20,351 bases of DNA from Cyclospora cayetanensis (Eukaryota > Apicomplexa > Conoidasida > Eucoccidiorida > Eimeriidae): contig NW_020312282.1 in assembly GCF_002999335.1 (NCBI RefSeq), forward strand, positions 1-20,351, in the 5' to 3' direction. The notes below the pieces were generated by a model that was not told the origin of the DNA, ran no database searches, and saw only the letters and a program-made list of their open reading frames with translations. Below, one piece after another: positions 14,701-20,351 of the stretch. The first letter of the stretch is position 1; every line of letters starts with the position of its first letter. A program made the position numbers and the translations under genes.

Positions 14701-15317
14701 GCTCGCATGCAGCTCGCTCATTGCAGGAGTGCATCTAGGGCGTCTTGTTCCCGAAGAAGTTGATGAGTAGCGCACCGGGCAGTTGGAGCGGTTCAATAGG
14801 CGGCCGTCCTTGCAAAACTACACACTTGTTGAAGCCGCAATTTTCGCCTGCTTGCGGACGTCGCTCTGGCATGGTGTGAAAGTTGGCTTGCACGTCTGCC
14901 GCCAGCCAAAGCATCCTTAGCGAAGAAATAGAGGCACCTTCCTAAAAAGCGAGGTTTGCGCTGCCTGCATCGCACCGAGTTCCCCTCAGCACTCCTCTCC
15001 CCAAATAGCAAGTAGAGAGGTTGTTGTGGCTTTCTGTTTTCCCAAGGCAGACAGTAGTGCGCAAGCCTGGCTGCACGTCACTCCCCGCAATGCCGAAGGC
15101 GCAAATCGCCACCGCTGTACAAACATTAGGGGGGGACGCGCGGGGGTGGGGTTGCCCCCTTGCAGATCTCTCTGTCTGCGTGAGCACCTACACCCAGCAC
15201 TCTGCTCAGCTGCTTCCCCTGTGCCCCTAGCCATCACAAATTACGGGAAGCTTTCCTAGAAATACTGTCCCCCTCCGGCGACAGTCCCTAAATTCGGCGG
15301 ACAGGGTGCATGCATGC
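14700..15317. other. Unresolved region upstream of candidate exon
   Basis: Several overlapping ORFs of about 70-80 codons occur on both strands and none stands out. A plus-strand ATG near 15090 opens MPKAQIATAVQTLGGDARG and runs to a stop near 15230. This could be an upstream exon of the 15318 reading, but no phase-consistent splice pair was found. The stretch just before 15318 contains three overlapping GCATGC palindromes. Confidence 0.25.
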
Positions 15318-15557
15318 ATGCTTCCACACCCCAAGGCCGCCAGCCCTTTTGAAAAAGAGCAAGTCAAAGGCCACCTCTTGAACTTCGAGGCGGCGCTCGC
15401 ACGTTGCGCTGCGTTCACCGACAAGCGACGCCGTGTGCAGCTCGCTAGCGCTGCCTCAGCTGCGTCCCCCTTGCAAGGGCACCGCTTGCCCTTGCGCTTA
15501 GTCAAGCCAACCCCTGTAGCGGCTGCTCTTCTTGAGCTCCTGCTGCAAAGGCAATAG
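15318..15557 (+). CDS. Candidate terminal exon or small protein, 79 aa
   Basis: ATG 15318 opens MLPHPKAASPFEKEQVKGHL and runs through a helical, basic stretch (NFEAALARCAAFTDKRRRVQ) to TAG at 15555-15557, ending PTPVAAALLELLLQRQ. The composition is protein-like and better than the frames on the opposite strand. No family is recognised. The ATG overlaps a GCATGC cluster, so it may instead be an internal Met of a terminal exon. The prediction rests on composition alone. Confidence 0.38.
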   Translation: MLPHPKAASPFEKEQVKGHLLNFEAALARCAAFTDKRRRVQLASAASAASPLQGHRLPLRLVKPTPVAAALLELLLQRQ

Positions 15558-16648
15558 GGCGTCCACCTCGCAAAAGCTTAGTTCAGAGATCTCAGATTGA
15601 TCTTTCAAGGAGTCCGCAGTAGTTGCGGTCCGTGTATATACACATACATACATACATACATACACGTACATTCACACATAAACATACCCCTCCTACAAGA
15701 ACCCCCGTCCTTTTGCCCATCTTCGGCTCCTACCGAGGGCAGCCGGACGAGTCTCGCGCACGAAAGAGCCGAGACAGGCAGAAAAGGCGCTCGCTACGCT
15801 CGACGCGTTGAGAGGACGTATAATTACATGCGGTGCAGCAACGTCTCGCAAGACGCGTTTGCTTCCAACGCGTAGATAAGAATTATGGCTCCAAAAATGC
15901 CACGAAGGCGCACTTCCAACAGGACAGGACAGACAGCTTGCGCGTATTTCTTCCGCCTCCCATACGGAGTTCTGAAGCTGACGCGCGCATTCTCAGACGG
16001 AAGCGGCCCTATTCTTGCCACCCTATTCTTGCCAGAACAACGAACGTAGAGGGCAAGCGACAGCACCGGAGTGCAGCAAGACCCTGATTTGACAACGCAG
16101 TGAAATGCGCCTCGAAGATCGGCGAAAGAGGCGAAGATTTTTACTTTTCACGGCTACCCCCCAAGAAGGACGGCATCCGACAACGCGGTGATCGCCCCTC
16201 ACGGCTGCGGCCCTTCAGGCCTCCCCCTTCCAGTCACTCAGCAGCCCAGCCAATCGCGTTCTGAGGTTAAAACTATTGTTTCCCAGCATACGAATGCACC
16301 TTGACCTTCTTGCACGCGCTGAGCGCACCTGCTTCTACCAAAACATCACCCTAAAAAGATATGTTACCACCATGTCCAACGACCACTCAGAGCGTAGAGC
16401 CAAACGGGCTTGTCATATACATACATATATATATATATATATGTGTGTGTACATATACATGTATAGATATATATATATATAGATGTATTACAAGCCACGA
16501 AAAGGGCCGAAGGAATATGCAAGAGGCTTAAGTAAATTTCTTCAAATATCGTTGCGGGCTGGCTGATTTGTCCGCGTGCCCATATTGATTTGTAGAACAC
16601 GACAGGACTGAGTGAGCTATGGGAAAGCTGTTGTGAAGAAAAAAAAGA
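15558..16648. other. Intergenic or unresolved, with short repeats
   Basis: The stretch contains a CATA/CACA array at about 15638-15690, a 14-bp tandem duplication (CCCTATTCTTGCCA at 16007-16020 and 16021-16034) and a TATATA/TGTG array at about 16420-16485. A minus-strand open stretch at 15824-16066 ends with a hydrophobic segment (LRGIFGAIILIYALEAN) but has no usable ATG or clear acceptor. No gene is called. Confidence 0.4.
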
Positions 16649-16816
16649 TCAGATGCGTGTCAAGAGGGTTTGGTAGGCTCCCGAGAGCTCCTTCACATCC
16701 AGAAAAACTCCCCTCAAGTACTGAACAGAGGACGAGAAGCAACTTAAGAGCGCCACGCTGTTCGCGTTTTGGCCGTGGCGGCTTTCCGTGACAGCCCTCA
16801 AACTAAGACAGATGCG
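16649..16816 (-). CDS. Candidate terminal exon, unknown protein
   Basis: On the minus strand an acceptor CTCACCTCCAG at 16817 is followed in phase 0 by 55 codons (RICLSLRAVTESRHGQNANS ... VQYLRGVFLDVKELSGAYQT) and a TGA at 16649. The reading is amphipathic and protein-like. Upstream, a minus-strand open stretch at roughly 16865-16960 follows another good acceptor (CCCTCCCCTTAG) and reads LVSPHQVIDIGAGGPFPVYS, but linking the two would need an intron of only about 52 nt. A perfect plus-strand donor (GAG|GTGAGC) at the same place argues for caution about strand. Confidence 0.3.
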   Translation of the reverse strand, partial: RICLSLRAVTESRHGQNANSVALLSCFSSSVQYLRGVFLDVKELSGAYQTLLTRI

Positions 16817-17249
16817 CTGGAGGTGAGCTATCAAAGCCCTCCACCCGCAGTTGTGTTTTGCAGGAGACATATGACTGCTTGCCCTTTCCACTGTAGACAG
16901 GGAACGGCCCTCCTGCTCCGATGTCGATCACTTGATGCGGCGAAACGAGGCCTAAGGGGAGGGTAAGGCAGAGCGGCATGTCAGGCACGCTCCGCACGGA
17001 CTGCTGCCCTGCCTGCACCCTAGGCGAGCTCGTTCTGTGCTTCGGCTTGCTGCCGCGAAACGTCCTCCCCGTGCTGCAGCGAAGCGCTCTCTCTAAAAAA
17101 ATTCCCCCCCCTATGCGGTTCCCGCAGTCGCCGCACGGAGGGCAGCAGGACGCTTTTTGTTGCTTCGAATAGGGCAACTGATGGCAGCGGATTTGCTTCT
17201 CCCGCTGCGGCGGCTCTTGGTGTGGTTCGTCTTCCCTCGAGCAGCAGCT

Positions 17250-17410
17250 CGTATTGATGTTGTTGCTAATGCTGGTGCTGTTGCTAGTGTGCCTGCTACT
17301 ACTACTGCAGGCGATGTTGGTGCTCGCACTGTTGTTGAAGCTGGTGCGCCTGCTGCCACTACTGCAGGTGCTGTTGGTGCTCGTACTGCTGCTGTTGTTG
17401 CAGCTTGTGT
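17250..17410. repeat. Imperfect GCTGTTGGTGCT-type repeat
   Basis: GCTGGTGC, GCTACTACTACTGCAGG and GTTGGTGCTCG blocks recur about 70 bp apart (17272-17335 and 17339-17400). Plus reads Ala/Val/Thr-rich (VGARTVVEAGAPAATTAG), minus reads Ala/Pro/Thr-rich, and another plus frame reads poly-Leu. Coding frame and strand cannot be decided. Confidence 0.6.
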
Positions 17411-18019
17411 TGCGGCAACAAGGGGCCTGCTTGTAGCTTGTTTAAGTCCACAGGATGGAGCGATACTGCGGCTGCGCGGGAGAGGGTGCAGCCGCCTCCA
17501 TGCTAGCGGAGCTCTCGGTAGAAAAAGTGATAACTCCTGCCTCGAGAGGCTCCAGCAGTTTCTTGCTTGGAAGCCGATGTCGATCTCTGCTGCTGGAAAC
17601 CTCCACCAGTTGCGCTGTCGCGCTTCGAGGAGAGCAGCTTCCCGCCAGCGCTGGTGATGGGGTATAAGAGCGCGGTGCGTCGCTAGCCACTCCGCTTGCA
17701 CGGCTACATCCGGAGGCTTGCGCATTACTGCTCACCGGACTGTCCCTGTGTTATCGTTTTCCGCCTCTTCCTGCTCTTCACGCCTTTTCCGTCGATACGG
17801 CGGCTCCCCATATATACTGAGACGGCTGCATGCACAAAAAGCTGCCGCTTGCATGGCTACCGCAGCTTTCCTCCTGCAGTAACTGTGCAGCCGTCACGCC
17901 TGCCTCCGCAGGCTCCCTACCACTCCCTCCTCAATTCGCCATCCCTGATGAGAGGCTGCACGTCACTGCTGCTGGTGATAATGATACTGGCAGCCAGCGG
18001 CCCCTCTTGCGGAGCCCCT

Positions 18020-18647
18020 CTAAGAGGTGCAACGCCTGCAGACCAGCATCTGATCTTCGGCGGCATTAACTCTTTTAGAACAAGCTGCCGCTCCCTGCTG
18101 CGCGGAATTTGTGAGCGACTTCGCGAACGCGCGTCTTGATTGTCTAGAGCCGCGTTGGTTTGAATGCCGTGCGCTCCTAGCAGCTCTCTGGCAAGCCTCG
18201 TCGCGCAGACGGGAATCTCTCTCGGCGAGTGCCCTCGACAGCCGGTGAGCAGCTCCGAGGACTGAAAAGAGGAGCTGCACAGAGGCGATGTTGTCACCGT
18301 CCCACTCTGCTTCTCCCCCTTCTTCTCCTTCTCCTTCTCGCCACAGCGCAGGCACTGAGCAGCTCGGAGAGGCCGCACGGCGTGGGAGTTGACACTGCGA
18401 AATTCTCAGCACCCACGCGGCAGCAGCCCCCACCTACCAGCCTCTGTGTGACTCCAACTGCATTCAAGCCAACTGCCGTCGCTCATGCCAACCCTACTGC
18501 TCCTGCTGCTCCTGCTGCTGCAGCCCCCACCTCCCGTGCAGACTCTTCCAGCGGTTCGGCGTGGCAGCAACGCCCCTTGGCAGCTGCGCGCCTCATCAGC
18601 TCGTCGCACGTCTCGGTAGTTCGCTGAAACGCCTTCGCGAAGTCTGT
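18020..18647 (-). CDS. Two linked exons of a coiled-coil protein
   Basis: Exon 18647-18531 (39 codons, DFAKAFQRTTETCDELMRR..EESARE, donor GAG|GTGGGG) joins in phase 0 to exon 18274-18020 (acceptor CTCTGTGCAG; LLFSVLGAAHRLSRALAERD SRLRDEACQ...) ending in TAG at 18020. Both segments are charged and heptad-like. The frame upstream of 18647 is also protein-like (SLAAAAPTTRALVAAEEAG) but is separated by an in-frame TAG that coincides with a possible acceptor (ATCTAG). A competing plus-strand reading exists here: a good acceptor at about 18346 (TTCTCGCCACAG) and an ORF beginning at ATG 17949 that looks like a signal peptide (MRGCTSLLLVIMILAASG). The strand is therefore not certain. Confidence 0.42.
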
Positions 18648-18868
18648 CTAGATCCCCGCTTCCTCGGCAGCAACAAGAGCGCGCGTTGTGGGGGCTGCTG
18701 CCGCCAACGACGATATTGCGGAGTCCTCATAGCACCCCTTCCGTCAGAGGGGACAGCCCCCTCCCCTGCAGCCTTCAAGAGCAGAATGCTGGAAGTAGTC
18801 GAAAAAGCACCAGAAGGCGGAATTACGCGGCGGCAGAGGAAGTAGCTGCGCACAGCGCCTCCTCAGCT

Positions 18869-19033
18869 TCAAGTCCTCGGGTCCAACACATTTGTTGTTG
18901 CGCTTGTAAAACTCTCTAGCTCCTCAAGGATCGACAACCGTACCATAGGGCTTTCCACAGAGCAACGCAGCCGCTGCTGTTGCTCCTGGTGGAGTTGCCG
19001 TTGCTCTTGCTCTTGCTGTCGCTCCTGCTGTTG
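18869..19033 (-). CDS. Gln-rich coiled-coil exon, probably frameshifted
   Basis: After a possible acceptor CAACAGCAATAG the minus strand reads QQQERQQEQEQRQLHQEQQQ, then a helical part (SPMVRLSILEELES), to a TGA at 18869. A different minus frame, starting at about 18915, continues the heptad pattern (VLQAQQQMCWTRGLEAEEAL) and has a good in-frame end near GC|GTAATT at 18837. Skipping one base near 18915 would give one continuous coiled coil, so either the assembly has an indel here or the locus is decayed. It probably belongs to the same gene as the 18020-18647 exons. Confidence 0.4.
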   Translation of the reverse strand, partial: QQQERQQEQEQRQLHQEQQQRLRCSVESPMVRLSILEELESFTSATTNVLDPRT

Positions 19034-19147
19034 CTATTGCTGTTGCGAGTCCTACTGCTACTGCTTTTGCTATTTCTGCTGCTGCCGACCAAAAGTGCAC
19101 GCTGAGTTCTCCCCGCATGAATTTTGTCGGAAGGCGAAGAACGCCCC

Positions 19148-19688
19148 TTAATCCTTAAAAAGTGCCTCGCTTCCCTCCCTCGGAAGGCTGTTGCGACTTT
19201 TCTCGAAAGCGTCTAAAGCCGAGCGTGGCGCAGCGTTAGAGGCAGCCCCCGCAGCAGCCTGTGCAGCAAACGGGAAGCGCGTCTCGTCAAAGCAGTGCCT
19301 TCGATTCTGCTGCTCCTGCGGTTTGTTGGAGCCTATCGCGTTAGGGGCCCCTGCAGCGGCAGAGGCAGCGCCAGCAGCATTTCCCCCAGAAGACGATCTC
19401 CAGCAGGCATTCGAAAAACTGCTGCTGCTGCCGTTGTTGCTCTTGCAGCTGCTGCTGTAGCTCGCCGCTGTGAGGCAGCTTCGATTTCGAGGGCCACACG
19501 AAGATAGATGGAATTTCGCAGCTCAGCGGCATCTCTTTAAGGGCGAATTGCAGCGATGGATGCCTCCAGCTGCTGCTGCTGCCACAGCAACCGCCTCAAC
19601 GGCCCGCCTGCAACGCAGCGTTTCTCGCGATGGTGCCTTCTTGCTGCTGTTGCCAGAGCGCCTGCGGCAAGGAAGCCTCACGACGCCA
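19148..19688 (-). pseudogene. Disrupted Gln/Ala-rich coiled-coil coding region
   Basis: A strong acceptor (CCGCTTTTTCTCAG at 19689) opens WRREASLPQALWQQQQEGTI ARNAALQAG and stops at TGA 19596-19598. A -1 change there leads to LRRLLWQQQQLEASIAAIRP, then TAA at 19537-19539. The same frame continues directly as RDAAELRNSIYLRVALEIEA and an Ala-rich helix to a TAG at 19333. A third frame then carries a protein-like Ala/Ser/Asn-rich tail (KPQEQQNRRHCFDETRFPF ... GSEALFKD) to a TAA at 19148. One helical protein split by a frameshift and an in-frame stop is the simplest reading. Alternatives are base-calling errors in CAG-rich DNA or unrecognised tiny introns. Confidence 0.4.
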
Positions 19689-19773
19689 CTGAGAAAAAGC
19701 GGCGCGAAGAGGCACACCGCTGAGTGCGTATCAAGGAATCGCAGACCATGCACGCTATTTCTTTGTGCTCTCG

Positions 19774-19880
19774 TCAATCATCATCTGCGGCGCTACCAAC
19801 TTCCTGCGCATGCACACTCCACGCCGCAAATACTACGTCGGCAAACTCGTCTGTGCAAACGCTTCTCGAGCAAGCTTCCC
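19774..19880 (-). CDS. Weak candidate exon upstream of disrupted region
   Basis: A minus frame reads WEACSRSVCTDEFADVVFAA WSVHAQE and continues to a TGA at 19774. Composition is protein-like, and a possible phase-0 donor (GAA|GTTGGT) precedes the 19688 acceptor. The acceptor for this exon is unclear, and a long plus-strand ORF (19470-20030) overlaps it. Low confidence. Confidence 0.2.
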
Positions 19881-20187
19881 ATGCCCTTCGCTCCCCTTAC
19901 AGGCGGGGACGAGGCTGCGGTCCGACACTTGACGGCTGCTCCAGTGTCAACACCTTCTGTTTATGCTATTATAAGAAAAAAAAACCCTCCGCCTTGCCTG
20001 CCCCGCCCTTTCCCTGCGCGCACACTTTAAACCCCTCCTCCCCTCTTCTACTCGCTTGCCGCCGCTCTTCAGGCAACTAGAAGCACGGCAGGAGTAAAGG
20101 GAACCCCCTAAAGAAAGGCCTCTTCTTCCTCTCTCTCTCCCTCCATGCCCTTGCCCCACTGGCAGCGACGGCGCCACAGCCGCAAGA

Positions 20188-20351
<164 letters not shown>

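Noticed and set aside
16865..16960. VIDIGAGG motif resembling a methyltransferase SAM-binding loop
   Set aside because: A single short motif in an uncertain exon with no further methyltransferase motifs.
19470..20030. Plus-strand 186-codon ORF
   Set aside because: Biased composition (Arg, Leu, Pro, Ala), no domain, and it lies opposite minus frames with a strong acceptor and coiled-coil pattern. Not excluded with certainty.

Overview
The window looks like nuclear DNA of a coccidian apicomplexan, most probably an Eimeria-type genome. The reasons are high GC in the genic parts, many short exons with GT..AG introns, CAG/CTG runs giving Gln, Ala, Ser or Leu tracts depending on frame, alternating repeat-rich and repeat-poor stretches, and many copies of the palindrome GCATGC. 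The species call is inference from style. No bacterial-type operons, no tRNA or rRNA genes and no CRISPR array were seen.

Layout. (1) 1-345 is a 12/24-bp minisatellite. (2) 408-5121, minus strand: a gene I could thread through eight exons with matching splice phases, predicting a 394-residue protein with a basic, disordered N-terminus and a coiled-coil body of unknown function. Its introns hold two large minisatellites (2500-4066 and 4476-4806) and AT/GT microsatellites. (3) 5122-5545: CAG-rich spacer with a 41-bp-period tandem duplication. (4) 5546-6144, minus: a probable two-exon gene for a small protein of about 152 residues. (5) 6145-6365: short gap between divergent starts, a possible bidirectional promoter. 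(6) 6366/6975-11511, plus: a multi-exon gene for a protein with at least three BRCT-type domains. It is the best functional call in the window. Its introns hold TGTC/TGTG and TATG/TGTG microsatellites, one intron appears to be of the rare GC-AG class, and one exon contains a 34-bp inverted repeat. (7) 11512-14700: non-repetitive, stop-rich DNA with no gene I can support. (8) 14700-16650: one plausible plus-strand exon (15318-15557), otherwise unresolved. (9) 16649-19880, mostly minus strand: several exon-like open stretches rich in Gln, Ala and coiled coil. Two chain cleanly (18020-18274 and 18531-18647). Others are separated by apparent frameshifts and in-frame stops, so this is a broken gene, an assembly-error zone or a gene with very small exons. 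(10) 20190-20351: a GA then GACA microsatellite running off the end.

The BRCT protein would act in the nucleus in phospho-dependent DNA-damage or replication signalling. The coiled-coil proteins cannot be assigned a pathway, and nothing in the window shows that these genes work together. No clearly new enzymatic system was found. The most unusual items are the long minisatellite kept open in several frames, the inverted repeat that makes both strands encode nearly the same peptide, the GC-AG intron, and the disrupted reading frame near 19.6 kb.
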